Origin: Enterococcus_D sp050529585
GTDB taxonomy: Bacteria > Bacillota > Bacilli > Lactobacillales > Enterococcaceae
DNA: 64,000 nucleotides
Reading direction: 5' to 3'
Assembly: GCF_050529585.1 (NCBI RefSeq)
Contig: NZ_CP172882.1
Coordinates: 2,976,001-3,040,000 of the forward strand
Shown in pieces: positions 34,158 through 45,300 of this stretch (its first letter is position 1; the number at the start of each line of letters is the position of its first letter). The notes beneath the pieces are model-generated. The model saw only the letters and a program-made list of their open reading frames with translations. It was not told where the DNA came from and did no database searches. The translations under genes were made by a program, and so were the position numbers.

Positions 34158-34808
34158 ATGTCGTTTTTCTTTTTTCTATTTGGTTGTCTACTTGGAACAG
34201 TAGGGATACAAGTATTATCCCCTATCTTTCAACAGCAAGGACCATATGCAAATGATGATAGGTTTTGCACGAATCGTTATTTCCCAAAGTGGATATTCTG
34301 GCTGCTTTCGCTTTTTTATGGTTGGCTTTTTTGGTATGCATGGTGTCAATTTGAACAGATGGAGGCTGTACTCGCTTTTATATGGCTTACAAGCGCCTTT
34401 TTACTCAGTTTGGGCGATTCCATGACCTTGCATGTAGATCCATATCTTCTTTATCCTTCGCATATAATCATAGCAATCTGCCATTGGTGGATGGGGGAAT
34501 CGATCCATTGGTTATCTTTACTGATCCTTCTTCCTTTGGTTTGTTTTGTTTGGCTGGGAAAGATGGGGGACGGCGACTTGCTGCTTTTGCTGGGATGGAC
34601 GATTTGGTTACAGCCAATAGAAGTCATCTTTTTATTCTTGTTTGCAAGTGCCAGCGGTATCGGTTTCTTTTTCTATAAACAAAACATACGCAAAAAGGCG
34701 CTGACCTATCTCCCTTTCGTCCCCTTCTTAAGTCTAGGCTTACTGCTTGTCCGCTTCACAAAGTTATTTGATGGTTTTTCCTCCTTACAATGGCGGATCC
34801 ATCAGTGA
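34158..34808 (+). CDS. Prepilin leader peptidase (A24 family, ComC/PilD-like)
   Basis: A 216-residue membrane protein with about six to seven helices. The G-x-G-D motif of aspartic prepilin peptidases is present as GKMGDGDLLLLLG (about residue 135), and an earlier Asp in SLGDSMTLHVDPYLLYP may be the second catalytic acid. It should cleave the leader of type IV-pilin-like ComG proteins; the N-terminal zinc domain of PilD is missing or reduced, as in some ComC proteins. ATG 34158 follows GAGGTGA. It stands alone between dps and the adhesin. Confidence 0.75.
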   Translation: MSFFFFLFGCLLGTVGIQVLSPIFQQQGPYANDDRFCTNRYFPKWIFWLLSLFYGWLFWYAWCQFEQMEAVLAFIWLTSAFLLSLGDSMTLHVDPYLLYPSHIIIAICHWWMGESIHWLSLLILLPLVCFVWLGKMGDGDLLLLLGWTIWLQPIEVIFLFLFASASGIGFFFYKQNIRKKALTYLPFVPFLSLGLLLVRFTKLFDGFSSLQWRIHQ

Positions 34809-34841
34809 TCTAACGCGCTGTCTCTTCACTCGGATACGTGT

Positions 34842-34880
34842 AAAAGCCCGAGACATCTGAGTGACGTCTCGGGCCTTTAT
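34842..34880. terminator. Bidirectional terminator
   Basis: GCCCGAGAC (34846-34854) pairs with GTCTCGGGC (34866-34874), with short T-runs on both sides, between the converging peptidase and adhesin genes. Confidence 0.75.
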
Positions 34881-34906
34881 GTTTCTTTCGTTTATCTATT
34901 TAGCTG

Positions 34907-37900
34907 TCACTTTTTCCAATTTTTCCGGTACCAGTATACAACGAGCACTGCAAAAATCATGATTGTCCCAACCACCGACAAGTTTTCTATGATTACTTCA
35001 CCTGTTTTAGGTAATTTATTCTTTGGTTTTTTTGTTTTTTCTGTTGGTTTTTTTGATGGTTTCACTACATTCGTAAATAAAGCTTTCTCTGGTTTGACGA
35101 TTTCGGCTGTAATGGTTCCCTCTAAATCTTCAACATGTACGACGATTTGATACACGGTCTGATCATAATCGATTGTCTGGTCACTGCCGCTTTGTTCTTG
35201 GATCGTGTACTGATACTCTCCAGCTTCTTCATAGGTGATCGCGTCAAAGTAGACTTGGCCGTCGGCCCCGTTACTTTGTGTTTGCAGGACTTCACCTTCT
35301 TCATCTAGCAGCTCAAAGGTAAATTCCCCATTTTGAAGGGTCCGACCTTCCAATACTTTCTCAGCGCTTAAAACAATACTGCCGGCTTTTGGCGTGTACG
35401 TATTCGTAAAGACTTGGTTTCCGTCATAAACCGCTTCGGCTTTCAATTGGCCGTCAACATCTCTGACGTGGACGACTACATTTAGTTTCTTCTGATCATA
35501 ATCGATCGTCTGATCGCTGCCCGCTTTTTCTTGGATCGTGTAATGATACTCTCCAACTTCTTCATAAGCGATCGCATCAAAGTATACTTGGCCATCGGCC
35601 TCGTTGCTTTGTGTTTGTAGGATTTTACTGTCTGCATCTAGCAGCTCAAAGGTAAACTCACCATTTTGAAGGGGCCGGCCTTCCAATACTTTCTCAGCGC
35701 TTAAGACGACACTGCCGGCTTTTGGCGTATACATGTTTGTGAAGACTTGATTTCCGTCATACACCGCTTCGGCTTTCAGTTGGCCATCGACATCGCTGAC
35801 ATGGACGACTACATTTAGTTTCTTCTGATCATAATCGATCGTCTGATCGCTGCCCGCTTTTTCTTGGATCGTGTAATGATACTCTCCAGCTTCTTCATAA
35901 GCGATCGCATCAAAGTAGACTTGGCCATCGGCCTCGTTGCTTTGTGTTTGTAGGATTTTACTGTCTGCATCTAGCAGCTCAAAGGTAAACTCACCATTTT
36001 GAAGGGGCCGGCCTTCCAATACTTTCTCAGCGCTTAAGACGACACTGCCGGCTTTTGGCGTATAGATGTTTGTGAACACTTGATTGCCTTCATAAACTGC
36101 TTCGGCTTTCAGTTGGCCATCGACATCGCTGACGTGGACGACTACGTTCAGTTTCTTCTGATCATAATCGATCGTCTGATCGCTGCCGCTTTGTTCTTGG
36201 ATCGTGTACTGATACTCTCCAGCTTCTTTATAAGTGATCGCGTCAAAGTAGACTTGGCCATCGGCCCCGTTGCTTTGTGTTTGCAGGACTTCACCGTCGG
36301 AATCTAGTAGTTCAAACCTAAACTCACCAGTTTGTAGCGCTCGGCCTTCCAATACTTTCTCAGCGTTTAAAACAATACTGCCTGCTTTTGGCGTGTACGT
36401 ATTCGTAAAGACTTGATTGCCTTCATAAACCGCTTCGGCTTTCAATTGGCCGTCGACATCACTGACGTGAACGACTACATTCAATTTCTTCTGATCATAA
36501 TCGATCGTCTGATCACTGCCGCTTTGTTCTTGGATCGTGTAATGATACTCTCCAGCTTCTTCATAGGTGATCGCGTCAAAGTAGACTTGGCCATCGGCCC
36601 CGTTGCTTTGTGTTTGCAGGACTTCACCGTCGGAATCTAGTAGTTCAAACCTAAACTCACCAGTTTGTAGCGCTCGGCCTTCCAATACTTTCTCAGCGTT
36701 TAAAACAATACTGCCTGCTTTTGGCGTGTACGTATTCGTAAAGACTTGATTTCCGTCATAAACCGCTTCGGCTTTCAGTTGGCCATCGACATCGCTGACG
36801 TGGACGACTACATTTAGTTTCTTCTGATCATAATCGATCGTCTGATCACTGCCGTTTTGTTCTTGGATCGTGTACTGATAATCCCCAGCTTCTTTGTAGG
36901 TGATCGCGTCAAAGGATACTTGACCGTCGGCCCCGTTGCTTTGTGTTTGCAGGACTTGACCGTCTGCATCCAACAATTCAAAGATAAATTCTTTCTCTCG
37001 CAGTGTCCGACCTTCCAAATTCTTTTGGATCGACAAAGCGAGTGATGTATCCTTGATTTCCCGTTTGTTTGCCAATGCAAACACGTAATCTACTTGGTCT
37101 TCCGAAATGGTAAATTCATATGGCGTATCATCTCTTTGATATCCTTGCGGTGCGGCTATTTCTTGAATCATATACTCGCCATACCTAAGGTTATCGATAC
37201 GATCAAGTGCAACACCATTTTCAATGATTTGGTTATTTTTGACCACAATATTTGAAAAGATGACTTCGTACTTATCCTGGGCATTTTTGCGACTTAATTG
37301 GAAGACGGCTTCTTCCGCTATTCCCCGCTCTTTGTCGCCATCAATATCATATTTCTTGATTGCCAATGATCCGTTCGTCCCAGAAGAAGAACCACTGCCC
37401 TCCGTAGACTGGATCGTAATTTCTTTTGTGACAGAATGAATCTCAATTTCACTACCTGTCAAACTGACACTATTGGCTACTTTTTCTTTATTTTGGATGC
37501 CTGGATCCAATTGTGTTTGATAGACAATAAAGTACGGTGTGTCGATCATTTCTTCAAATGCAATCACTAACGACTGCGTCCCTGCTGCCATATCGGTTAT
37601 GATTTTAGGGTTGTCATCTTGATGGAACTGGATTTTTTCACCTTTTTCCCACGTTCCATTATTCATGACAGCTTGATACACATCCACGATGACCTGCCCG
37701 TCTTCATTTCTTAAAAACGATTGCTGGTTGTAACGTACACTATCTGTCACAACGGCGTTATGAATTTTACGGCTATCCGTATTGATCATCACTTCCCAAT
37801 CGATCAAACGTTTGTTGGTCTCATTTTGTGTCCCGTTTTTCATCAGCCAATTTGTTTTGGCTGATTTATCCGCTTGTCCCTCCGCTGTTAATGTAGTGTC

Positions 37901-40435
37901 TTGATCGGTTAGTGTGATCGTATTCTTGTAGGTGAATACATCTTCTGCTGCATCTACAGAAAGAAAGACAGCTAACGTTTCATCCGTTTCTCTCAATAAG
38001 GTGAAGGACACTTCTTGGCTTTCTGGATCATACGTGTAGATATAGTCTTTTTCAGGCACTAGTTTTTCTTTTAATTCCTTTAACTGTGTCCCCCAACCAG
38101 AAACACTAACCGTATACAGTGCCACTTCTCTTAGGGTTTGTCCAGTTTGTAGTTGATCGACGATCACGGCATTTTTCCCTATTGTTTGTTTATAGGTATT
38201 GAAAAGCGCCATCCAATAGACCTGATCACTAGACGCTGTTGTCTGATCAAAAATCGTCCCAATGTTTCGATTCAGTGCGGCTTTAAGGGTGGCCGCAACA
38301 TCTGCGCCTTCTGGCAGGAAAACCCCATACTTCAACGCATTCTTCAACCAAGTCGTATCGAGCCACGTATTGGCTTCACGTGCTTCAGTCAAGGTACGTC
38401 CTGACTCATCTACATAATGAACAAATGCAGTGTTACTGAACCGATTGCTCGAGCTCCCTAATGCATTCTGCTGCTGCATATCAAAACTAGTACGAAAGTC
38501 GACAGTAATTTTTGCAGATGTCGTTTTGTAGGTATCTCCAATCAATTGGATTTTAAACCCAGTCTCTATTTCTTTTTCTGATCCATCAGTCAGTTTTTTG
38601 ATTTCCGTTGTGGGTGTAATCGTGTAGTCTCTTCCAAGTGTCAGCGGCTCGTTGGCATCACTTGCACTGACTACCAGTGAATCAGTCAGCATCAACGCAC
38701 TCACATTGGTCCCATTGATCAATTGATAGCGATCTTCGATCAACAGATCCGTCACTTTTTGCTTTTGGGTATTGGCTTCAATTTTCCATAACACGGTTTT
38801 CCCATCGTAATCTTTCGATACAGCGCTTTTGGTCACACCAATTTTTTCGTTTGGTTTCACTGTGCCGATGCCGTTCAAATAGGTATTCTCATTGTCCATG
38901 ATTGCTACATGATTATAAATTTTGGTATCAGATAAAACCGAATCAAACAGTTGTGTGTCGTAATACAGTTTGTAATAGCCCGACTTGGCAAAAGTGATTC
39001 CAAAACGAACAATTTTACCGTTTTTGGTTTGTTCATAGTTTTCAATGAAAGACCATTCTTCAGCCGGGACAACTTTCCCCTCCTTGTCCTTGATCACTAA
39101 AGTTTCAGGAACAAAAAAGTGTACGGCCTTTTCTGGGTCCGATCCTGAATAGGTTTGATCCAATACATTGGCTTTCTCTTTCTCTAATGAGACAGAGACT
39201 TCCCATGATGCTCTTTTGGTTTCTGGATCATAACCAACAAAGCGTTTGTATTCAGCCTGTTCATCGTAGGCAACCGTTGCTTCTGCCCTTTGCTCAGTAA
39301 AATTGCTGCCATTGATGACTGCCGTGTTTTTAAATGATTGAATGGTTGGGTCTGTGACTGTCGTGTTGATTGCAATCTTCACGGCCCCTGAAAGCTTCTG
39401 ATGGAATGTGAAGGTGTGATTGGCCGCGTTATACGTATATAATCCATCTGTTTTGATCCATGCTTCGGTGCTTTCATCATAAAGATAGCCTGTGGAAGAA
39501 CTATAGGCTAATCCCTCTGGTAAATCATCTGTTACAACAACATCATGCAGTTCACCCCCAGATTGATTGAAGATCACTTCCCAAACAATGGCCCCATTGG
39601 CGTTGACATTCCCTGTTTTGGCGATATCAATTTCAAAAATCGGCAAGGTAATAGTAATTTCTTGTCCATCATTGTCGAAAATCCCAGTGTATATAACGAC
39701 TTCATCTGATACAGTGGTGATCTGCAATTCTGTACGCAAATCAATCGTTCCTGTTCGTTTCGATAAACTTTCTGCTAAACCATTGAAGACAATCTTTAGT
39801 TCCCCCGTTTTGTTCAGCGAGAATGTTCCCAAGGATTGACCGCCGGACCGTTTCAGTTCTCCAGAAACTTCATTATGGATGGCAAAATAATCAGGGATTT
39901 GATAAGTGTAATAGTCCCCATCAAAAATATCTTCCGTTTCCTCAAGAAACCAATCAAAGTGAATTTTGACATTGCTATTGATCATCGGTGGATTTTCTTC
40001 GGTGAAAGGTTGATCGTTCAAATCAGTGACACGCATATTCGTAAACAGCGTGACACCACGTTCATTCAAGTTGGGGTTGTGGGCTTCTTTTGTAGAGGGG
40101 GCTTGATTTTGATTTGGCGCACGCGGCTGGATGCTTTTGTCATTATTTGCTTCATCTACCTGTTCCTCATCGCTTGAACTGGGTGTTTCCTTTGCTTCTG
40201 CTGTATCCACAGTGACTTGTGTCTCCTCTAAGGAAGATGCTACTGCTGTCTGCTGAGTACTGCTAACCGCGGTACTTTCTGTGCTGCTTTGTGTGTTTTG
40301 TGTGATTGCTGGTTCGCTGCTTTCCTCCATTTGCAGTGTTTCTGCCACTATGATCGCTGGCTGACAGAGTATCGAACTCATTAATGCGAACAAGCTTAAG
40401 TAATTGACGATTTTCCTTTTCATTTTTCTTTTCAT
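34907..40435 (-). CDS. Large LPXTG cell-wall adhesin with SpaA-like and six pilin-type repeats
   Basis: An 1842-residue surface protein. Residues 1-32 are a signal peptide (YLSLFALMSSILCQPAIIVA); 33-105 are serine/threonine- and glutamate-rich. From about 120 to 1030 come adhesive Ig-like domains of the collagen-binding type, with GRITVxWEV-like pieces such as NANGAIVWEVIFNQSGG and TKRASWEVSVSLE. A SpaA-like domain follows (GSLAIKKYDIDGDKERGIAEEAVF). Then six repeats of about 111 residues of the Spy0128/FctA type (VLEGRxLQxGEFxFELLD, YTIQEQxGSDQTIDYDQ) can form isopeptide bonds. It ends with LPKTGE, a membrane helix and RKNWKK for sortase anchoring. ATG 40435 follows AAGGA. A Mga-like regulator is divergent and is the probable activator. 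Confidence 0.92.
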   Translation of the reverse strand: MKRKMKRKIVNYLSLFALMSSILCQPAIIVAETLQMEESSEPAITQNTQSSTESTAVSSTQQTAVASSLEETQVTVDTAEAKETPSSSDEEQVDEANNDKSIQPRAPNQNQAPSTKEAHNPNLNERGVTLFTNMRVTDLNDQPFTEENPPMINSNVKIHFDWFLEETEDIFDGDYYTYQIPDYFAIHNEVSGELKRSGGQSLGTFSLNKTGELKIVFNGLAESLSKRTGTIDLRTELQITTVSDEVVIYTGIFDNDGQEITITLPIFEIDIAKTGNVNANGAIVWEVIFNQSGGELHDVVVTDDLPEGLAYSSSTGYLYDESTEAWIKTDGLYTYNAANHTFTFHQKLSGAVKIAINTTVTDPTIQSFKNTAVINGSNFTEQRAEATVAYDEQAEYKRFVGYDPETKRASWEVSVSLEKEKANVLDQTYSGSDPEKAVHFFVPETLVIKDKEGKVVPAEEWSFIENYEQTKNGKIVRFGITFAKSGYYKLYYDTQLFDSVLSDTKIYNHVAIMDNENTYLNGIGTVKPNEKIGVTKSAVSKDYDGKTVLWKIEANTQKQKVTDLLIEDRYQLINGTNVSALMLTDSLVVSASDANEPLTLGRDYTITPTTEIKKLTDGSEKEIETGFKIQLIGDTYKTTSAKITVDFRTSFDMQQQNALGSSSNRFSNTAFVHYVDESGRTLTEAREANTWLDTTWLKNALKYGVFLPEGADVAATLKAALNRNIGTIFDQTTASSDQVYWMALFNTYKQTIGKNAVIVDQLQTGQTLREVALYTVSVSGWGTQLKELKEKLVPEKDYIYTYDPESQEVSFTLLRETDETLAVFLSVDAAEDVFTYKNTITLTDQDTTLTAEGQADKSAKTNWLMKNGTQNETNKRLIDWEVMINTDSRKIHNAVVTDSVRYNQQSFLRNEDGQVIVDVYQAVMNNGTWEKGEKIQFHQDDNPKIITDMAAGTQSLVIAFEEMIDTPYFIVYQTQLDPGIQNKEKVANSVSLTGSEIEIHSVTKEITIQSTEGSGSSSGTNGSLAIKKYDIDGDKERGIAEEAVFQLSRKNAQDKYEVIFSNIVVKNNQIIENGVALDRIDNLRYGEYMIQEIAAPQGYQRDDTPYEFTISEDQVDYVFALANKREIKDTSLALSIQKNLEGRTLREKEFIFELLDADGQVLQTQSNGADGQVSFDAITYKEAGDYQYTIQEQNGSDQTIDYDQKKLNVVVHVSDVDGQLKAEAVYDGNQVFTNTYTPKAGSIVLNAEKVLEGRALQTGEFRFELLDSDGEVLQTQSNGADGQVYFDAITYEEAGEYHYTIQEQSGSDQTIDYDQKKLNVVVHVSDVDGQLKAEAVYEGNQVFTNTYTPKAGSIVLNAEKVLEGRALQTGEFRFELLDSDGEVLQTQSNGADGQVYFDAITYKEAGEYQYTIQEQSGSDQTIDYDQKKLNVVVHVSDVDGQLKAEAVYEGNQVFTNIYTPKAGSVVLSAEKVLEGRPLQNGEFTFELLDADSKILQTQSNEADGQVYFDAIAYEEAGEYHYTIQEKAGSDQTIDYDQKKLNVVVHVSDVDGQLKAEAVYDGNQVFTNMYTPKAGSVVLSAEKVLEGRPLQNGEFTFELLDADSKILQTQSNEADGQVYFDAIAYEEVGEYHYTIQEKAGSDQTIDYDQKKLNVVVHVRDVDGQLKAEAVYDGNQVFTNTYTPKAGSIVLSAEKVLEGRTLQNGEFTFELLDEEGEVLQTQSNGADGQVYFDAITYEEAGEYQYTIQEQSGSDQTIDYDQTVYQIVVHVEDLEGTITAEIVKPEKALFTNVVKPSKKPTEKTKKPKNKLPKTGEVIIENLSVVGTIMIFAVLVVYWYRKNWKK
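35080..37068 (-). repeat. Six tandem repeats of about 333 bp inside the adhesin gene
   Basis: The motif TCGTCTGATC (QTIDYDQ codons) recurs near 35163, 35489, 35826, 36159, 36492 and 36825. Copies 2-5 are nearly identical, the outer ones more diverged, so copy number can vary by recombination. Confidence 0.9.
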
Positions 40436-40735
40436 TTAAATTCCTTCTTTTTTACATATTTTTTCTTCATTTCTTCTTTAAACCAATAGACAACGCATCA
40501 TTGCTCAACCGTACACGTAGGAATTGACCTACGTACCTAAATCCTTATTTCCTCCTTCTCTTTATCCACACCAATAAACCGACCAACTTTCCTATGTACC
40601 ACCTCTCAAAAATTATCTGATTCCCTTCTATTTTGCCAAAAATCAATCCTTTAATGTGCTCAAAAAAAAATGGGATGTTTATTTTTTGACTACATGCTAA
40701 AACATGTTACTATTTACACAAAGGAGTGTGAAAAC
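40436..40735. other. Divergent control region of the adhesin and the Mga-like regulator
   Basis: No gene. It holds the regulator promoter; the adhesin promoter was not identified with confidence. Confidence 0.5.
40686..40713 (+). promoter_or_regulatory. Promoter of the Mga-like gene with an inverted repeat in the spacer
   Basis: TTGACT (40686-40691) and TACTAT (40708-40713), 16-base spacer. The spacer is ACATG-CTAAAA-CATGT, an inverted repeat that may be a regulator site. Confidence 0.6.
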
Positions 40736-42211
40736 ATGCTGAGACAGTTATTATCCTCTACCTCTCAAAACATGCTGCAATTGATTGAGTATCTATTGAA
40801 TAACAAAGAAACCTATCTGCTCGAATTAGCCCAAAATCTATCGATCTCCGTTTCTGCGCTCAAAAACTATATAGATGAGATCAATCATGAATTTGCATTT
40901 CTGGAAGTAACGATTGACAGCTATTCTTTGGTTCACCTTAGATGGTGTGATTTCGCTTCCCGCGTCGACGTATATAGTCATTTTTTGACCTATTCGCCCG
41001 CCTTTCAATTATTAGAGTTGTTGTTCTCCTCCAACTTTTCAAGTTATGATATGCTGGCTAGTGAATTGAATTTGAGTAAATCATCCATCATACGTTTGAT
41101 CAAAAAAATCAATCAGGCATTGGAACCTTATGACTTCTACATCGCAAAAAAACCCATTCAGCTAACGGGGAATGAAGAAAATATTCGTCAGTTTTATCTC
41201 GTGTTTTTCCTCGAAAAATACCAGCATGAATTGATTACTGCCAACAAAAACCAAGAACAAGAATTTTTGAAAATTGCCCATATCATGGCCGAGGCAACCC
41301 CTTTGAAGACGTATTTTTCGGATGTTAGGAAAATCGCCTTCGTTCTTTATATCCACACAAAGCGCGACCGGTTCTGCCAAGCAGAAACAAGCTTGGATCA
41401 CATAGAATATTTCCTTGAAAAAATCGATTTCAGTGATCTAACAGGCTACAATCAAAGTCAAATTGAAAAAATCATTGGGTATACTACTTCCCATATCGGT
41501 GAAGACCCACAAACATTCCGAGAAATAAAGAAAGAGTTCTTATTCCTTACCGAAAAAATCTTCGCGACATACAATTATCAAGAAGAAGGATTCGCAGATA
41601 AGCTGGATGCAGTGGTCTTTTCCTATTTACTATCGGTCAACATGCATGTACCTTATTGTATATTGGATGATCGTCTCTCTCGTTTCGTCAATAATTGTAG
41701 TTATGCAAAAAAGGAAATCAATAAAGGGATTCGTCAAATACTGCTACAATCGAAATTAGCGCTTGCGCGCCCGAGCACCTTAAATTACTTGCTCTATGTC
41801 TTTCATTGTTCTTTTCCTTATTTTACGAAGCATGTAATCGATAAACATGCCCATTACAAACTGGCATTGTTTTACGATACGACCATTGATCATACTGCCT
41901 ATATCCAATCGAAAATCCAACAGTTCATACCCTATCAAATAGATATGACCGTATTGAATCCGCTAGATTCCTTCTCTCTGCCTTTAACGAATGACTCTTT
42001 TGACTTGATTATTGGAAACATTTCTCCTACATCGCAGAACATTCCGTTTAAATACACGGACATTATCATCAAACAAGCAGATATTGACTTTATCATCAAA
42101 GAAATCCAAAAGAAAGGAATCGCACGGCTGAACAACCATATCGCCAGTTCCTTACAAGAACATGCGCAATTCGCTTACGATGCCTATCAAGAGTTTCCGT
42201 GTTCAACTTAG
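40736..42211 (+). CDS. Mga-like transcriptional regulator
   Basis: A 491-residue regulator. Near the N-terminus are two helix-turn-helix modules: TYLLELAQNLSISVSALKNYIDEINHEF and SSYDMLASELNLSKSSIIRLIKKINQAL. Then comes a long helical part like the Mga/PRD region and a C-terminal EIIB-like part (YKLALFYDTTIDHTAYIQSKIQQF). Such proteins activate surface-protein genes and can be tuned by PTS phosphorylation. ATG 40736 follows AAAGGAG at nine bases; the start at 40670 lies upstream of the promoter. It is divergent from the LPXTG adhesin, its likely target. A terminator follows. Confidence 0.8.
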   Translation: MLRQLLSSTSQNMLQLIEYLLNNKETYLLELAQNLSISVSALKNYIDEINHEFAFLEVTIDSYSLVHLRWCDFASRVDVYSHFLTYSPAFQLLELLFSSNFSSYDMLASELNLSKSSIIRLIKKINQALEPYDFYIAKKPIQLTGNEENIRQFYLVFFLEKYQHELITANKNQEQEFLKIAHIMAEATPLKTYFSDVRKIAFVLYIHTKRDRFCQAETSLDHIEYFLEKIDFSDLTGYNQSQIEKIIGYTTSHIGEDPQTFREIKKEFLFLTEKIFATYNYQEEGFADKLDAVVFSYLLSVNMHVPYCILDDRLSRFVNNCSYAKKEINKGIRQILLQSKLALARPSTLNYLLYVFHCSFPYFTKHVIDKHAHYKLALFYDTTIDHTAYIQSKIQQFIPYQIDMTVLNPLDSFSLPLTNDSFDLIIGNISPTSQNIPFKYTDIIIKQADIDFIIKEIQKKGIARLNNHIASSLQEHAQFAYDAYQEFPCST

Positions 42212-42245
42212 GTTTCTTATGTAATAGAATATTGTCTTTACCCTC

Positions 42246-42308
42246 TAAAAAAACAGCCCCGCTTTTTCGGATAAGATATCCATAAAAAGCGGGGCTGTTT
42301 TTTTATCC
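42246..42308. terminator. Strong bidirectional terminator between the Mga-like gene and rpoC
   Basis: AAAAAAACAGCCCCGCTTTTT pairs with AAAAAGCGGGGCTGTTTTTTT around a short loop; T-runs on either strand. Long GC-rich stem. Confidence 0.9.
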
Positions 42309-42317
42309 ATGAAGACA

Positions 42318-42354
42318 AATGCCTCGCCATGGTTTACGCCATGGCGAGGCATTT
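42318..42354. repeat. Perfect 16-bp palindromic hairpin after rpoC
   Basis: AAATGCCTCGCCATGG and its complement with loop TTTACG, nine bases after the rpoC stop. It lacks a T-run in the rpoC direction, so it may protect the mRNA end or act with the terminator at 42246-42308. Confidence 0.65.
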
Positions 42355-42362
42355 AGATTTTT

Positions 42363-45300
42363 TTACTTTTGATTGTTCATTGCATCTTCAGCAGCCATTT
42401 GTGCTTCAATGTCAGAAATGCTGTAGACATTTTCGCTTGCGACTGAGACTTCTTTTGGTTCCATTTCACGGTAACGTGCCATACCAGTACCAGCTGGGAT
42501 GATTTTACCGATGATAACATTTTCTTTCAATCCTAGCAATGGATCTTTCTTGCCGCGGATCGCTGCATCGGTCAATACACGGGTGGTTTCTTGGAATGAA
42601 GCAGCAGATAAGAAGCTGTTTGTTTCCAAGGATGCTTTCGTGATACCTAGCAATACTGGACGGCTTGTTGCAGGAACGCCACCAGCAATCAATGTATTGT
42701 AGTTTTGGTCAGTAAAGTCTGCGATATCCAATAATGTACCTGGTAAGATACCTGAATCACCTGGATCCATGACACGGACTTTACGCAACATTTGACGAAC
42801 CATTACTTCGATATGTTTGTCGCCGATTTCTACCCCTTGCATCCGGTATACACGTTGGACTTCACGCAATAGATAATTTTCAACTGACAGTACATCGCGG
42901 ACTTGCAATAATTGTTTTGGATCGATGGATCCTTCAGTCAATGGTGCGCCACGGTGGATGAAGTCGCCTTCTGCCACTTTCATGCGGGCTGTATACGGTA
43001 CTGTGTAAGTACGTGTATCAGTTTCACCTTTGATCGTCACTTCTTTGGTACGGGTTGAAGGATCTTCAGAGATGTCGATCACTTCACCTGTTACTTCAGT
43101 AATGACTGCTTGTCCTTTAGGATTGCGGGCTTCAAAGATTTCTTGGACCCGAGGCAAACCTTGTGTGATATCGTCTCCGGCTACACCACCGGTATGGAAT
43201 GTACGCATGGTCAACTGAGTACCAGGTTCACCGATTGATTGGGCAGCGATGGTACCAACTGCTTCACCAACTTCAACTTGAGAACCAGTTGCCAAGTTGC
43301 GGCCATAACAATGTTTACATACACCATGTTTGGTGTTACATGTAAAGACGGAACGGATCGATACTGTTTCAATGCCAGCATCCACGATAGCACGTGCCAA
43401 ATCTTCAGTGATCAATTCATTGACACCGACCATGACTGTGCCTGTTTCAGGATGGATGACAGATTTACGTGTATAACGTCCGACTAAGCGTTCTTCTAGT
43501 GATTCAATAATTTCATTGCCTTCACGAATCGCTTGGATATCTAAACCACGGTCCGTACCACAATCGTCTTCACGAATGATGACATCTTGGGCAACGTCAA
43601 CCAAACGACGAGTCAAGTAACCAGAATCGGCTGTTTTCAAGGCGGTATCGGTCATCCCTTTACGGGCACCATGGGTAGAGATAAACATTTCTAAGACAGA
43701 TAGACCTTCACGGAAGTTCGAAATGATCGGCAATTCCATGATACGGCCATTCGGTGCGGCCATCAATCCACGCATCCCAGCAAGCTGAGTAAAGTTGGAG
43801 ATGTTACCACGGGCACCAGAATCTGACATCATGAAGATTGGGTTTTTGGCTTCCAATGATTCCATCAGTTTCAATTGGATTTCATCTTTGGCAGCATTCC
43901 AAACACCGATAACTCGTTCATACCGTTCGTCATCTGTGATCAAACCACGACGGAATTGTTTGGTGATTGTTTCGACTTGTTTGTGGGCATTGTCAATAAT
44001 GTCATGTTTTTCGTGCAAGTTCATGATATCGGCGATCCCAACTGTGATACCGGCCATTGTAGAGTGGCTGTATCCCAAGTCTTTCATGCGGTCAAGCATG
44101 CGAGATGTTTCTGTGATACGGAAACGTTTGAAGACTTCAGAAATGATATTTCCTAAGTTTTTCTTCTTGAATGGCAAGACCAATGGTTGTTCTTTGATGA
44201 ATGCCGGCACATCAGTACCTGCTTCAACAAAATACTTGTCTGGTGTTTGAACCGTCAAGTTGAAATCCGTTGGTTCGTTCAAGAATGGGAATTCAGGCGG
44301 CATGATCGAGTTGAAGATCACTTTACCGACAGTCGTTACCATCAAACGTTCTTTTTGTTCAGCTGTGAAAGGTTTGTCGCCTAATGTGTTTGGATTCACG
44401 GCGATACGTGAGTGTAAATGCACGTAGCCATTGCGCCAAGCTGTCACGGCTTCATCCATGTCACGGAAGATCATGCCTTCCCCTTCACGGCCTTCTTCTT
44501 CCATCGTCAAGTAGTAGTTCCCTAAGACCATATCTTGAGATGGGGTTACAACTGGTTTACCATCTTTTGGATTCAAAATGTTTTGTGCGGCAAGCATCAA
44601 CATACGTGCTTCTGCTTGTGCTTCTTCGTTCAACGGTACGTGAACGGCCATTTGGTCTCCATCGAAATCGGCATTGTAAGCTTCACAAACCAGTGGGTGC
44701 AAACGAATCGCACGGCCTTCGACCAGTACAGGTTCAAATGCTTGGATCCCTAGTCTGTGCAACGTAGGTGCCCGGTTCAAAAGAACTGGATGTTCTCTGA
44801 TAACGTCTTCTAAGACATCCCAGACTTCATCTTCTTGACGTTCGATTTTACGTTTGGCATTTTTGATGTTTGACGCGATTTCACGAGAAACCAATTCACG
44901 CATCACAAATGGTTTGAACAATTCGATCGCCATTTCTTTTGGCAATCCACATTGATACATTTTTAAGAATGGACCTACGACGATAACGGAACGACCAGAG
45001 TAGTCAACCCGTTTACCAAGTAAGTTTTGACGGAAACGTCCTTGTTTCCCTTTCAACATATGAGAAAGAGATTTCAATGGGCGGTTCCCTGGCCCTGCGA
45101 CAGGACGACCACGGCGGCCGTTATCGATCAAGGCATCCACTGCTTCTTGGAGCATCCGTTTTTCATTTTGAACAATGATATTCGGTGCGTTCAAGTCTAA
45201 CAAGCGTTTCAAACGGTTGTTACGGTTGATGACACGACGATAAAGATCGTTCAAGTCACTTGTGGCAAAACGGCCACCTTCTAATTGCACCATTGGGCGT

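Noticed and set aside
35080..37068. Regularly spaced repeats that could suggest a CRISPR array
   Set aside because: The 333-bp units are in-frame protein repeats of the adhesin.
44384..44767. 127-codon plus-strand frame opposite rpoC
   Set aside because: Shadow of a highly conserved gene on the other strand.
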